NCBI RefSeq assembly: GCF_000967245.1
Contig: NZ_KQ033877.1
Coordinates: 141,660-205,659, forward strand
Reading direction: 5' to 3'
Origin: Bombilactobacillus mellis
GTDB lineage: Bacteria; Bacillota; Bacilli; Lactobacillales; Lactobacillaceae
DNA: 64,000 nt
Shown: positions 9,284 through 18,173 of the stretch, piece after piece
Layout: each line of letters begins with the position of its first letter
Position numbering within the stretch: the first letter of the stretch is position 1
Notes under the pieces: generated by a model
Seen by the model: the letters and a program-made list of their open reading frames with translations, nothing else
What the model was told of the DNA's origin: nothing
The model's database searches: none
Made by a program: the position numbers and the translations under genes

Positions 9284-10369
9284 ATGCAGGCAGCAGAAGA
9301 GATTCAATTAGTAAAGGATTTTTCTAATCTAAATGGTGCTTCCGGATTTGAAATGGAGGTAGCCCGCTTTTTTCAAAAGAAAATGGCACCTTATGGGACT
9401 ACAAAAATAGATGGAATGTTTAATAGTTATGTCCAAAGACGTGAAAATAATGGACATAGACCGGTTGTCCAAATGGATGCCCATGCTGACTCGGTTGGTT
9501 TTATTACCCAGGCAGTTAGGCCAAATGGTCTTTTAAAGTTTGTTCCGTTAGGAGGCTGGGCACCAACTAATATTCCGGCAATGCGTGTGCGGGTGCGAAA
9601 TCGGGCAGGACAATATATAACAGGAGTCGTTGCAACTAAACCACCGCATTTTATGTCTGATGCAGAGAAAAATGCCGTACCTAAAATTGAAGATTTATCT
9701 ATTGATGTGGGCTCTACCAGCCGTGAAGAAACCATTAATGATTTTCAAATTGATACCGGCTGTCCCATTGTAGTAGATGCAGATTGCGAATATTTCGCAA
9801 ATACAAGAATGTTTTTTGGCAAAGATTTTGATAATCGTGTTGGAGCTGCGGCCTTAGTAGATGTTTTAGATAATTTGCAGGGTCAAGATCTGAATGTGGA
9901 TTTATCAGTTGCCCTTTCCACACAAGAAGAAGTGGGAACTCGCGGAGCTCAGGTTACTGTACGCAATATTGATCCGGATTTAGCTATTGTTTTTGAAGGC
10001 TGTCCTTGTGATGATACTTTTAGCCCTAGTTGGTTGGCACAAACGGGCCTAAAACGCGGGCCAATGTTGAGGGACATGGATACTTCTTTTATTGCTAATC
10101 CTTTATTTGAACAATATGCTGATGACATTGCTACGAAGAATGGAATTCCTCATACGCGTTCTGTTCGTACAGGTGGCGGTGTTAATGGTGCTCCAATTCT
10201 ATATTATCGTGGTGCTCCGACTATTGTTATTGGTATTCCCGTTCGTTATGAACACACAGCCTTTAATTGGGCTTGCTTAGATGATTTTCAAAATGCTGTG
10301 CAATTAGCGGTTAAAATTATTCAGTCCCTTGACGCCTCAGTAATTAATAGTTTTAATGGGGGTAATTAA
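9284..10369 (+). CDS. M42 family metallo-aminopeptidase
   Basis: This 361-residue cytoplasmic zinc or cobalt peptidase belongs to the M42 family (glutamyl aminopeptidase PepA / FrvX type). Metal ligands and catalytic residues are visible: His67 and Asp69 in DAHADS, the bridging Asp183 in KDFDNRVG, Glu215-Glu216 in TQEEVG, and His324 in RYEHTA. It lies 20 bases after the peptide-binding protein and is followed closely by a Nudix gene, so the three are likely one operon. That context suggests trimming of imported peptides. Exact specificity cannot be read from the sequence; some relatives act as endoglucanase-annotated or deblocking aminopeptidases. Confidence 0.88.
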   Translation: MQAAEEIQLVKDFSNLNGASGFEMEVARFFQKKMAPYGTTKIDGMFNSYVQRRENNGHRPVVQMDAHADSVGFITQAVRPNGLLKFVPLGGWAPTNIPAMRVRVRNRAGQYITGVVATKPPHFMSDAEKNAVPKIEDLSIDVGSTSREETINDFQIDTGCPIVVDADCEYFANTRMFFGKDFDNRVGAAALVDVLDNLQGQDLNVDLSVALSTQEEVGTRGAQVTVRNIDPDLAIVFEGCPCDDTFSPSWLAQTGLKRGPMLRDMDTSFIANPLFEQYADDIATKNGIPHTRSVRTGGGVNGAPILYYRGAPTIVIGIPVRYEHTAFNWACLDDFQNAVQLAVKIIQSLDASVINSFNGGN

Positions 10370-10386
10370 ATTTAGAGGAGCTAAGA

Positions 10387-10842
10387 ATGAGCCGAGCACG
10401 TTTAATTACTTTGACTAATATGTGTATGCTGACTAATAGCCAAGGGAAAATTCTAGTTGAAAATCGCCAGAAATCTACCTGGCCGGGAATCACCTTCCCA
10501 GGTGGTCATGTTGAAAAAAATGAGTCCATGCAAGCAGCGATGATTCGAGAAATGCGTGAAGAAACAGGTTTAATAATTCAAAATCCCCAGCTTTGTGGGT
10601 TGATGGACTTTACAACCGCAACCGATGAGGGTTATTTGATTTTATTATATAAAGCGCAACAATTTCATGGTCAAATAAATTCTTCGGCAGAAGGAGCTGT
10701 CTTCTGGATTAACCCGCAAGATTTATTTCATTATCATTTGGCCGACGATTTTTGGGAAATGTATCAGGTTTTTGCTCATAAAGACCTCTCGGAACTTTAT
10801 GGTACTGGACAAGATACTAATTGGAAAACGACCCTACTTTAA
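10387..10842 (+). CDS. Nudix hydrolase (MutT/8-oxo-dGTP diphosphatase-like)
   Basis: This 151-residue protein has a complete Nudix box: Gly40, Glu46, Arg54-Glu55, Glu58-Glu59 and Gly61 fit the GX5EX7REUXEEXGU pattern. It hydrolyses a nucleoside diphosphate linked to another group; relatives with the ITFPGGHVE lead-in are usually annotated as 8-oxo-dGTP diphosphatases, but the substrate is not proven by sequence. It starts 17 bases after the M42 peptidase stop with a GAGGAG site and is probably the last gene of that operon. Confidence 0.88.
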   Translation: MSRARLITLTNMCMLTNSQGKILVENRQKSTWPGITFPGGHVEKNESMQAAMIREMREETGLIIQNPQLCGLMDFTTATDEGYLILLYKAQQFHGQINSSAEGAVFWINPQDLFHYHLADDFWEMYQVFAHKDLSELYGTGQDTNWKTTLL

Positions 10843-10949
10843 TGAATAAAGAATAATTCCGGCTTTCTTAATAGAACTAAAGTTGTCTGAATTGCTTTTT
10901 GAGGAGCAAGGCTTACAATGGAGTTGGATTAATTAAAGGAGGGGCTAGT

Positions 10950-11432
10950 TTGAATTCTAAATATGATTTTCCCAAAACACGGGAACAATTAAATCAGTTA
11001 ATTGCTGATTTAAATCAATTGCATACTAATATGCACCAAATTCACTGGTATATGCGCGGTCCGGAATTCTTTCGTTTACATCCGTTGATGGATGAATATA
11101 TGGATCAAGTATCAGATCAGCAGGATCAGGTGGCAGAACGGTTAATTGCTTTAGGTGGTGCGCCTTATGCTACGACACATGAATTTATAGAGCATACAGG
11201 CTTACCAGATGAAACCATTGATTTCGGTCAATTTACTCTGGCTCAATTAATGCAGCGTTTGGTTGACCAATTTCGTTATTTACGTGATCAATATCAAAAA
11301 GGTATTGAAATATGTGATGAAGAAAAAGATTTACCTACCCAAGATATGCTCAATGGTTTCAAGACAGATACTGATAAAAACATTTGGATGGTCAATGCCT
11401 ATCTGGGGAAAGGTCCTTACGACGGAGAATAA
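10950..11432 (+). CDS. dps: Dps-family ferritin-like DNA-protection protein
   Basis: This is a 160-residue ferritin-like protein that oxidises and stores iron and protects DNA in oxidative stress, as a dodecamer. The five inter-subunit ferroxidase ligands known from Listeria Dps are all present with the same spacing: His32, His44, Asp48, Asp59 and Glu63, with HWYMRGPEFF between the first two. The start is a TTG at 10950, preceded by AAAGGAGGGG at a good distance; the open frame further upstream has no ribosome site and would add non-homologous residues. It is a single-gene unit ending at a strong terminator shared with the convergent ATPase gene. Confidence 0.92.
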   Translation: MNSKYDFPKTREQLNQLIADLNQLHTNMHQIHWYMRGPEFFRLHPLMDEYMDQVSDQQDQVAERLIALGGAPYATTHEFIEHTGLPDETIDFGQFTLAQLMQRLVDQFRYLRDQYQKGIEICDEEKDLPTQDMLNGFKTDTDKNIWMVNAYLGKGPYDGE

Positions 11433-11463
11433 CCCTTGTAGTGACAACAGGTCTAGAATTGAT

Positions 11464-11500
11464 AAAACAGTGAGGAATAGTTGTTCCTCACTGTTTTTTG
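11464..11500. terminator. Shared bidirectional terminator, dps / P-type ATPase
   Basis: A perfect 14-bp stem (AAAACAGTGAGGAA with its complement) with a 6-base loop is flanked by A and T runs, so it can act in both directions. The stop codon of the minus-strand ATPase gene (11488-11490) lies inside the right arm of the stem. Confidence 0.88.
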
Positions 11501-13812
11501 TTTTTGAGAAAATAACGTACGATGATTTCGCGGGAAATTAAATACAGCGGATAAAATAATACTAAAATGATTAAACTATCCCATCTAATCGGACTGGTAA
11601 CTATGTTGAGTAATTTAAAGGGCCAACCCCAAATGGTGAATACGAAAATATTTAAAACAAATAAAAGCAGAAAAATAGTTAGGGTTCCCCGATTAATTGG
11701 CCGTGCAATTACCCATAAAGCGGCAAATCCGATTAAGCTAATAGCTAAAACTGCCAGCGTGGAAGTTTGACTAAAGGGCAGTTTTTGCCAATGTCCATAA
11801 AGGGCAATAGCCATAACTACTAGTGTAATATCAATTGCTGCAGGCAAGGCGACCTGCATAACATTTCGGAAAAACCGACCAGCTGGCGGAGAAAAATCGG
11901 GTCTTAAAGCTAGAAAGAAGGTCGGAATACCTACAGTTAAGGCATTAATAGGTGTCATCTGAGCCGGATAAAACGGATAGCCGGTGTGTACGAAGATAAA
12001 TAAAATAGTTAGTAAAACAGAATACATTGTTTTAATGAGATAAAGAGCGGCTACTCTTTCAATATTATTAATTACTCGGCGGCCCTCATTTAAAACATAG
12101 ATTAAAGAATCAAAGTTTTTATTTAATAAAACAAAATCCGCGGCATTTTCAGCAGCATCACTATTGCCGGCAATAGCAATCCCACAATCGGATTGGCGCA
12201 TGGCCAAGACATCGTTAACGCCGTCACCTGTCATAGCCACTTTATGGTCGTTTTTTTGTAATGCCTGAATTAATTTTTGTTTTTGCTCTGGTAAAGTACG
12301 ACCGAAAACAGTATAATTTTGTACTAATTGATTCCAATCAGGATGAGCACCAATGGTTGACATGTCAAGAGCTGCCTGACCATTAGGCAGGTGAATTTTT
12401 TGCGCGATATTTTGGACAGTAGCAGGATCATCTCCGGAAATAACTTTGATTTGAATACCTTGCTGGCGCAAGTATTCAAAAGTGTCCGCTGCGGTTGTCC
12501 GAATTTCATCATTAATTAAAATATATCCTAAAAGCTGCGGCTGAGTGACGGTATCAGTAATAATTTGAGCAGACTTAACTAGTGCCAATACTCGATAGCC
12601 TTGTTGTGCATATTGTTGAGCAGTAGCAATTTGCTGCTGATCTTTTAATAAAAATGAAGGTGCTCCTATCGCATAATGAGAACCCGCTTGCCAATTAACT
12701 GCCGCCCATTTACGAGCGGAAGAAAAAGCAACTACACTGGCAATTTCGGGAAGCTTTTCTGAATATGGAGCCGCTTGCAGCAGGGCTTCGGCAGTTTCAT
12801 TATGTTCTTTAGTTGCCAGCATAATTTCTTGGCAAATTTTTAAAAGGGCTGCTTGATCTAGTTGTAAAGGGATTATTTGTGCTAGTTGCAGATTGCCGGT
12901 AGTAATGGTACCAGTCTTATCTAAACAGAGTGTATCTACACGTGCAAGAGCTTCGAGAGCCGTTAGTGATTTAACAAGCACATTTTTACGTGTTAAATGC
13001 ATTGCACCGACGGCTAAAGCAACCGAAGTCAGTAAAACTAATCCTTGAGGAATCATTCCGATGATAGAGGCAGAAGTGCCCAAAATGGCCTGATTGAGAT
13101 TATGATGCTTGTAAAAGGTTACTAGAAATAAAATTAAACCTAGAGGAATTATGATATACGTTAAAATACGAATAATACGATTAATAATAGCCATTAATTG
13201 GGAAACATCATGTTTTTGTTGACGCGCATTGTGTGCCAATTTATTAGCAAAACTCTGGGCACCGACAGCTGTCAATTCAACAAGAGCCCGACCACTGAGT
13301 ACTAAACTTCCGGAAAGAACGGGATCTGAATTTTTTTTGCTGACCGAGTTGGATTCCCCAGTCAGATTAGCTTCATCTACTTCGATTTGGGTACTTTGAC
13401 GGATGATACCATCAGCGGGAATTTGATCACCTCTGTGAATTTCTATCAAGTCATGCAAAACTAATTCATCTTGATAAATTTGTTGAATGTGTCCGTTACG
13501 TAGTACTTGGACTTTTTGCCGATTTAAAAAAGTAAGATGATCTAATCTTTTTTTGGCTTTAACCTCCTGATAAGATCCAATTAAAAAATTAGCAATGACT
13601 GGACCGAGGAAAAATAAGTTTTCATAACTGCCAGTAGAAAAAATAATAAAAGCTAGAAACAAATTGATAAAATTAAACAAAGTGAATAGATTTTTTGATA
13701 AAATCTTAGTTACTGATGTTGAATTTTGAGAAATTTTATTAGTATGACCAGCTTTAATTTGTTGTTGTACTTGTGTATCATTGAGACCTGTATTGACATC
13801 AGTTGCTTTCAT
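11488..13812 (-). CDS. Cation-translocating P-type ATPase (CtpE-like)
   Basis: This 774-residue membrane ATPase pumps a cation using an aspartyl-phosphate intermediate. Seen in order are the actuator motif TGES at 151-154, the phosphorylation site DKTGT with Asp298, and the hinge TGDGVND at 528-534. Membrane helices lie before the actuator, between it and the P domain, and in a C-terminal group from about 590. There is no N-terminal metal-binding domain and no CPC motif, so it is not a copper or cadmium pump. The M4 motif reads IPQGLVLLTS, close to the IPEGLVLLTS of the CtpE group, for which calcium transport has been proposed. ATG 13812 has GAGGTG six bases upstream. Confidence 0.88.
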   Translation of the reverse strand: MKATDVNTGLNDTQVQQQIKAGHTNKISQNSTSVTKILSKNLFTLFNFINLFLAFIIFSTGSYENLFFLGPVIANFLIGSYQEVKAKKRLDHLTFLNRQKVQVLRNGHIQQIYQDELVLHDLIEIHRGDQIPADGIIRQSTQIEVDEANLTGESNSVSKKNSDPVLSGSLVLSGRALVELTAVGAQSFANKLAHNARQQKHDVSQLMAIINRIIRILTYIIIPLGLILFLVTFYKHHNLNQAILGTSASIIGMIPQGLVLLTSVALAVGAMHLTRKNVLVKSLTALEALARVDTLCLDKTGTITTGNLQLAQIIPLQLDQAALLKICQEIMLATKEHNETAEALLQAAPYSEKLPEIASVVAFSSARKWAAVNWQAGSHYAIGAPSFLLKDQQQIATAQQYAQQGYRVLALVKSAQIITDTVTQPQLLGYILINDEIRTTAADTFEYLRQQGIQIKVISGDDPATVQNIAQKIHLPNGQAALDMSTIGAHPDWNQLVQNYTVFGRTLPEQKQKLIQALQKNDHKVAMTGDGVNDVLAMRQSDCGIAIAGNSDAAENAADFVLLNKNFDSLIYVLNEGRRVINNIERVAALYLIKTMYSVLLTILFIFVHTGYPFYPAQMTPINALTVGIPTFFLALRPDFSPPAGRFFRNVMQVALPAAIDITLVVMAIALYGHWQKLPFSQTSTLAVLAISLIGFAALWVIARPINRGTLTIFLLLFVLNIFVFTIWGWPFKLLNIVTSPIRWDSLIILVLFYPLYLISREIIVRYFLKNKKQ

Positions 13813-13900
13813 AGAACACCTCAATTGAAAGAATATAACGATGTGCAGTTAGTATAACACTACTATTATATTGTAAAATTTTTATGAAGAGGAAAAGAAA

Positions 13901-14569
13901 TTGTTGAAAAATATTTTATTTGATCTTGATGGAACTTTAGTTAACAGTGGGGAAGGTATTATGAATGCCTTACGCTATGCTTATCATAAAGAAAATTTGG
14001 CAATTCCTTTAGATGAGGTTTTACGTAAATTTATTGGACCACCGTTAATGGAAAGTTTTCAAAAATATAGTAATATTGATCCTCAAAGCCAGTTAGCTCA
14101 TGCTTTATTGGTTGATTTTCAAGATTTTTACGATACTACGGGCTGGCAACAATTACAGTTATATCCCCAAATTGTTACTTTATTACAGCAATTACAACAA
14201 GCAGGTTATCGTTGCTATATAACTACAGCTAAACCAGAGCCCTTTGCCCAAAAAATTATCCAGCATCTGCAATTAGATAAATATTTTCAAGGGATTTATG
14301 GCGCTGATCTCAGTGAAAAGATGCAAAAAAAAGATGTAATTGCTCAAGCTCTAAAACAAGAGCAGATAACGGATCCAAAAACCTGTGTGATGATCGGTGA
14401 TCGGGATACAGATGTTTTGGGGACACGAGCCAATGATGTGGCCACGATTGGTGTACTCTATGGTTTTGGCAGCCTTCAAGAACTGCAAGCTGCCGGCGTA
14501 ATCGCCACTATTGAACAGCCTTTAGAGCTTTTGAAGCAGATTGGAGACAAGCATGAAAAAGTTTTTTAA
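13901..14569 (+). CDS. HAD superfamily phosphatase (phosphoglycolate phosphatase-like)
   Basis: This 222-residue HAD hydrolase has motif I LFDLDGTLVNS (Asp8, Asp10), a cap domain at about 15-85, motif II as TTAKP, and motif IV MIGDRDTDVLGTRAND. It removes phosphate from a small metabolite that the sequence does not specify. The start is a TTG at 13901, with AAGAGG eight bases upstream; a second TTG follows directly. Its 3' end overlaps the next gene by 17 bases, so the two are probably translationally coupled. Confidence 0.85.
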   Translation: MLKNILFDLDGTLVNSGEGIMNALRYAYHKENLAIPLDEVLRKFIGPPLMESFQKYSNIDPQSQLAHALLVDFQDFYDTTGWQQLQLYPQIVTLLQQLQQAGYRCYITTAKPEPFAQKIIQHLQLDKYFQGIYGADLSEKMQKKDVIAQALKQEQITDPKTCVMIGDRDTDVLGTRANDVATIGVLYGFGSLQELQAAGVIATIEQPLELLKQIGDKHEKVF

Positions 14570-15470
14570 AAGATTGCTGGTGGTGGTAGTAATTATTTTA
14601 ATTCTAGCAGATTTTGGAGGTGCTTATTACTTATTTAATTTTGCTTTTTCGCGGACCGGTTTTAGCAGTAAAGGCAATGATCAGCCCCTCAATAGTGCCG
14701 AGGTATGGGCTCAAAAACAAAAACAAAGTACTTGGCGGCAAACTAGCTCTCAAGGGGGATTGCATTTAAAAGCCCGTTACTATCCAGCAGCAACGACCAC
14801 GCCCAAAACAATGGTTGTAGTACATGGATTTGGAGATAATAGCCTAACTCTGGGCAATTATATTCGTTTTTTTCACCAAGCTGGATATAATGTTTTAGCT
14901 CCAGATAATCGCAGTCATGGTCATAGTCAAGGAAAGTATATCGGTTTTGGATGGCAGGATCGGCAAGATTTGCAAGATTGGATTCAGCAGCTAATTCGAC
15001 GCAAAGGAGCTAATGTGCAAATTGGACTCTTTGGAGTGAGCATGGGTGCTTCGACAGTAATGTATTACTTAGGCTTAAAAGTTCCTCAGCAAGTAAAAAC
15101 AGCCATTGCCGACTGTGGCTATGCTTCTATTAATGGCGAACTTACCTATGAATTGAAACGTTTATTTAATCTACCTAGTGTTCCCCTCATTCCTACCGCT
15201 AATTTATATACCCAGGCTTTAGCCCATTACAGTTTATATGATGGTGAAACGGCGAAGACATTAAAGCATAATCACATTCCGTTATTTATTATTCATGGTA
15301 CTAAAGATACCTTTGTCCCTACCAGCAATGCTAAACTTAATTATCAAAATGATTCAGGACCCAAAAAATTGTGGTTAGTAAAGGGTGCTAAACATGCACG
15401 TTCTTATCAAAAGAATCCTGCCCTTTATCAAAAACGGGTTTTAACTTGGACAGCTAAATATCTGAATTAA
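14553..15470 (+). CDS. Membrane-anchored alpha/beta hydrolase
   Basis: This 305-residue protein has one N-terminal membrane segment (about residues 7-27) and an extracellular alpha/beta hydrolase domain. The triad is visible: nucleophile Ser163 in GVSMGA, Asp252 in GTKDTFVP and His281 in AKHARSY, with the oxyanion motif VVHGFGD. It resembles the Firmicute YqkD-type hydrolases of unknown substrate. ATG 14553 overlaps the upstream HAD gene by 17 bases and has GGAG six bases upstream. Confidence 0.85.
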   Translation: MKKFFKRLLVVVVIILILADFGGAYYLFNFAFSRTGFSSKGNDQPLNSAEVWAQKQKQSTWRQTSSQGGLHLKARYYPAATTTPKTMVVVHGFGDNSLTLGNYIRFFHQAGYNVLAPDNRSHGHSQGKYIGFGWQDRQDLQDWIQQLIRRKGANVQIGLFGVSMGASTVMYYLGLKVPQQVKTAIADCGYASINGELTYELKRLFNLPSVPLIPTANLYTQALAHYSLYDGETAKTLKHNHIPLFIIHGTKDTFVPTSNAKLNYQNDSGPKKLWLVKGAKHARSYQKNPALYQKRVLTWTAKYLN

Positions 15471-15519
15471 AATTTTATTGAAAAAATTTACTAAAGTCGA
15501 TTTTCCTATGGTTGAAATA

Positions 15520-15549
15520 TTGTTAAAATATAGCAATTTGCGGTAAAAT
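15520..15549 (+). promoter_or_regulatory. Probable fba promoter
   Basis: TTGTTA (15520-15525) and TAAAAT (15544-15549) are separated by 18 bases and lie about 45 bases before the aldolase start. This is a reasonable sigma-A match for a highly expressed gene but is only a sequence guess. Confidence 0.5.
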
Positions 15550-15591
15550 AATTTTGTAAAAAATGTTTCTTTAATTATGAGGAGGACAAAC

Positions 15592-16458
15592 ATGGCGTTA
15601 GTAAACGGCAACGAAATTTTTAGCAAGGCTCGTGCAGGTAAATATGCTGTTGGAGCTTTTAATACCAATAACTTGGAATGGACACGGGCAATTTTAGAGG
15701 CTGCTCAGGAAACCAACACTCCTATTTTAATCCAGACTTCCATGGGTGCTGCAAAATACATGGGTGGTTATGAATTGTGCTTACATTTGGTTCAAGATAC
15801 TATTAAAGCTATGAACATCACTGTTCCCGTTGTAATGCATTTAGATCATGGTAATTACGAAGCTGCCAAAGAATGTATCGAAATTGGATATAACTCGGTA
15901 ATGTTTGACGGTCATGATTTACCTTTTGCAGAAAACTTGGAAAAGACTAAAGAAATTGTGAAATTGGCTCATGCCAAAAACATGTCTGTTGAAGCCGAAG
16001 TAGGTTCTATTGGCGGAACTGAAGATGGTATTACTGGTGCTGGGGAATTAGCTAGTGTAGAAGAAGCTAAAACTTTAGCCGCTACTGGAGTTGATTATTT
16101 AGCTTGTGGTATTGGTAATATTCATGGGGTTTATCCTGATAACTGGAAAGGTTTGAATTTTGACCGTTTACAAGAAATTGCGGCAGAAGTCAAGACACCT
16201 TTAGTTTTGCATGGTGGTTCAGGAATTCCTAAAGATCAGATTGTTAAAGCTATTTCGATGGGAATTTCTAAAGTTAATGTGAATACTGAATGTCAATTGT
16301 CCTTTGCAAAAGCTACAAGAGAATATATTGAAGCTGGTCATGATCAAGATGTGGAAGCTAAAGGCTATGATCCGCGTAAATTGTTGGCTCCTGGAACTGA
16401 GGCCATTAAAGAAACTGTCAAAGAACGGATCGCTTGGTTTGGTACGCCCGCTGTTTAA
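15592..16458 (+). CDS. fba: Class II fructose-bisphosphate aldolase
   Basis: This 288-residue cytoplasmic zinc enzyme splits fructose-1,6-bisphosphate into dihydroxyacetone phosphate and glyceraldehyde-3-phosphate in glycolysis. Family motifs are visible: the VVMHLDHGNYE zinc and catalytic region near residue 82, VEAEVGSIGGTEDG near 140, and the LVLHGGSGIP zinc ligand region near 205. It follows a GGAGG site and ends before a strong terminator. The enzyme is missing from obligately heterofermentative lactobacilli, so its presence beside an xpkA 9 kb away suggests a homofermentative or facultative type. A decayed copy of its last 18 codons lies at 18652-18708. Confidence 0.96.
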   Translation: MALVNGNEIFSKARAGKYAVGAFNTNNLEWTRAILEAAQETNTPILIQTSMGAAKYMGGYELCLHLVQDTIKAMNITVPVVMHLDHGNYEAAKECIEIGYNSVMFDGHDLPFAENLEKTKEIVKLAHAKNMSVEAEVGSIGGTEDGITGAGELASVEEAKTLAATGVDYLACGIGNIHGVYPDNWKGLNFDRLQEIAAEVKTPLVLHGGSGIPKDQIVKAISMGISKVNVNTECQLSFAKATREYIEAGHDQDVEAKGYDPRKLLAPGTEAIKETVKERIAWFGTPAV

Positions 16459-16474
16459 TTTTTGAATCAAATGC

Positions 16475-16501
16475 AATCCCTAGTGCGCTAGGGATTTTTT
16501 T
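16475..16501 (+). terminator. Terminator after fba
   Basis: A 9-bp stem (AATCCCTAG with CTAGGGATT) with a 4-base loop runs directly into a T tract, 17 bases after the fba stop. Confidence 0.9.
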
Positions 16502-16518
16502 ATGCTTGTCAGAAGGGC

Positions 16519-16547
16519 TTGCTTTCTTCATGCAGAATTGCTATGCT
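16519..16547 (+). promoter_or_regulatory. Probable promoter of the TPP riboswitch transcript
   Basis: TTGCTT (16519-16524) and TATGCT (16542-16547) are 17 bases apart, placing a transcript start near 16554, just before the riboswitch aptamer. Confidence 0.5.
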
Positions 16548-16559
16548 CAATGTGTAAAA

Positions 16560-16652
16560 CGCATACACTAGGGGTGCTGTTATCAGCTGAGATGGAATTT
16601 TTCCAATCCCTTTGAACCTGTGAAGTTAGAACTTGCGAAGGAAAGTGTAGCC
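16560..16652 (+). promoter_or_regulatory. TPP riboswitch (THI element) aptamer
   Basis: The conserved thi-box elements are present in order: the P1 stem formed by TACACT (16564-16569) and AGTGTA (16644-16649), the core GGGGTGCT then CAGCTGAGATGG, and CCCTTTGAACCTG leading to GCGAAGGAAAGT. This is the standard thiamine pyrophosphate aptamer. It stands upstream of the cytX gene, whose family imports thiamine precursors, so binding of TPP is expected to shut the gene off. A terminator follows in the same leader. Confidence 0.95.
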
Positions 16653-16677
16653 GTCAGAAATATTTACTTTCTTGATG

Positions 16678-16714
16678 ATCTTTCCTAGTTAATTCTAACG
16701 GGAAAGATTTTTTT
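16678..16714 (+). terminator. Riboswitch-controlled terminator before cytX
   Basis: An 8-bp stem (ATCTTTCC with GGAAAGAT) is followed by a T run, between the aptamer and the cytX ribosome site. Its loop contains TTCTAAC (16693-16699), exactly complementary to GTTAGAA (16625-16631) in the aptamer P4/P5 arm, and GAAAGT of the aptamer (16641-16646) can pair with ACTTTC (16666-16671). These are candidate alternative pairings for the ligand-free state; which one switches is inference. Confidence 0.8.
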
Positions 16715-16733
16715 CGATTAAAGGAGGATCATC

Positions 16734-17915
16734 ATGGAAGAAGTAAGGTTGCGAAATTTATTTTTGCTATGGTTTGGAGCGGCCATTTCGATTGCCGAAA
16801 TTGTTACTGGTACTTTAATGGCACCGTTAGGCTTTGGACGGGGAATCTTGGCGATAATTATTGGTCATGTAATTGGCTGTTTCGGTTTTTTATTGCCAGC
16901 GGGTTATATTTCCGCCCATTATCAAAGTACTGCAATTAAAGTCACGCAGTTGACTTTCGGAAAGCAGGGAGTGCGGTTGTTTTCGTTATTAAATGTATTG
17001 CAGTTACTGGGGTGGACAGCGGTAATGATTGCCAATGCCCAATTGGCCATGAATGTATTAACACAATCTTTTTTTCATTGGCAATCAAAATTATTAATGT
17101 CTGGCATTGTGGCCGGATTAATTATTTTATGGTTGCTGCTGCGGCATGATTGGCTGTTTAAAATCAATAATTGGGTAGTGCTGTTACTAACACTGGCTAT
17201 GATTGTGTTTGTCGTGAGTTTGTTGCAAAAAGCCCCTACGACCCATGCCCCTCAGGCATCAGCTTTAAGTTTTAATAATGCCGTAGAATTAAATGTCACG
17301 ATGGCTTTATCTTGGCTGCCGGTCATTGGTGATTATACAAAGCAAACCCGCCATCCAATTCAAACTAGTTGGTGCAGTGTCTTAGGGTATTTTGGGGGTA
17401 GTGTGGCTATGTTTGTTTTAGGTTTAAGTATCGCTCGTTGGACCGGTCGAACTGATATCAGTCAGGCCCTCGCCCAATCGCAATTAGGTTTAATTGCTTT
17501 ACTGATTGTGGTTTTCTCCACTGTTACGACAACTTTTATGGATGCTTATTCCGCCGCCACAAACCTTCAGAATTTAAACGCTAAAGTACCCGTGAATGCT
17601 GCCGCCATTGGAATTACTATTGTAGGATTTTTTATTGCTATTGGCATCTCCTTACAATATTATGAAAACTTTTTATATGCAATTGGATCTGCTTTTACCC
17701 CGTTATTTGCCATTGTCTTTGTCAGTGTTTTTGTAATTAAGCAGCGCTTAGCCCTGGTTTGGAACTTTGCCTGGTGGTTATTAGGAGTCATAGCTTATTA
17801 CGGCTTACAACAATTAAATCTGATTTTTGGTCCTACTTTTTGGTTATTAATATTCGAAAGTTTAGCAGTTTATTTAACCAGTAAAGTGACGCCACGCTAT
17901 CCCTTAAGTTGGTAG
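16734..17915 (+). CDS. cytX: Putative hydroxymethylpyrimidine transporter CytX (NCS1 family)
   Basis: This membrane protein of 393 residues with about 11-12 helices belongs to the nucleobase:cation symporter 1 family. The N-terminal WFGAAISIAEIVTGTLMAPLG and the LNVTMALSWLPVIGDYTKQ region are typical of CytX, which is thought to import hydroxymethylpyrimidine or a related thiamine precursor. The TPP riboswitch in its leader supports that role strongly. No thiM, thiD or thiE gene is next to it in this window. The ATG follows AAGGAGG. Confidence 0.9.
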   Translation: MEEVRLRNLFLLWFGAAISIAEIVTGTLMAPLGFGRGILAIIIGHVIGCFGFLLPAGYISAHYQSTAIKVTQLTFGKQGVRLFSLLNVLQLLGWTAVMIANAQLAMNVLTQSFFHWQSKLLMSGIVAGLIILWLLLRHDWLFKINNWVVLLLTLAMIVFVVSLLQKAPTTHAPQASALSFNNAVELNVTMALSWLPVIGDYTKQTRHPIQTSWCSVLGYFGGSVAMFVLGLSIARWTGRTDISQALAQSQLGLIALLIVVFSTVTTTFMDAYSAATNLQNLNAKVPVNAAAIGITIVGFFIAIGISLQYYENFLYAIGSAFTPLFAIVFVSVFVIKQRLALVWNFAWWLLGVIAYYGLQQLNLIFGPTFWLLIFESLAVYLTSKVTPRYPLSW

Positions 17916-18173
17916 GCCAATAATCAACGGTGTTTAGATTATGGATTGGGTTTAGCGAAGAGAATTAAACTAAGGTGGCAGTTAAGAAACGACTTAGTCA
18001 ATTGACGGGATCAACCAACGTGATCATTAAGCAAAGACAAACGAATTTTTTTTCAGTATAAGACCTCATTAATTAAAGCAAATCTTTCTAGATCATATTC
18101 CAAAAATGATCTCTAAAATAATTATTATGAAATATCATGTTATTGTTGGCTTTTTTAATGACTGAGGATATAC

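Noticed and set aside
17940-18070. T-box-like leader (AACTAAGGTGGCA) after cytX
   Set aside because: Only a short partial match, no following terminator or intact gene; at best a decayed remnant, so not annotated.
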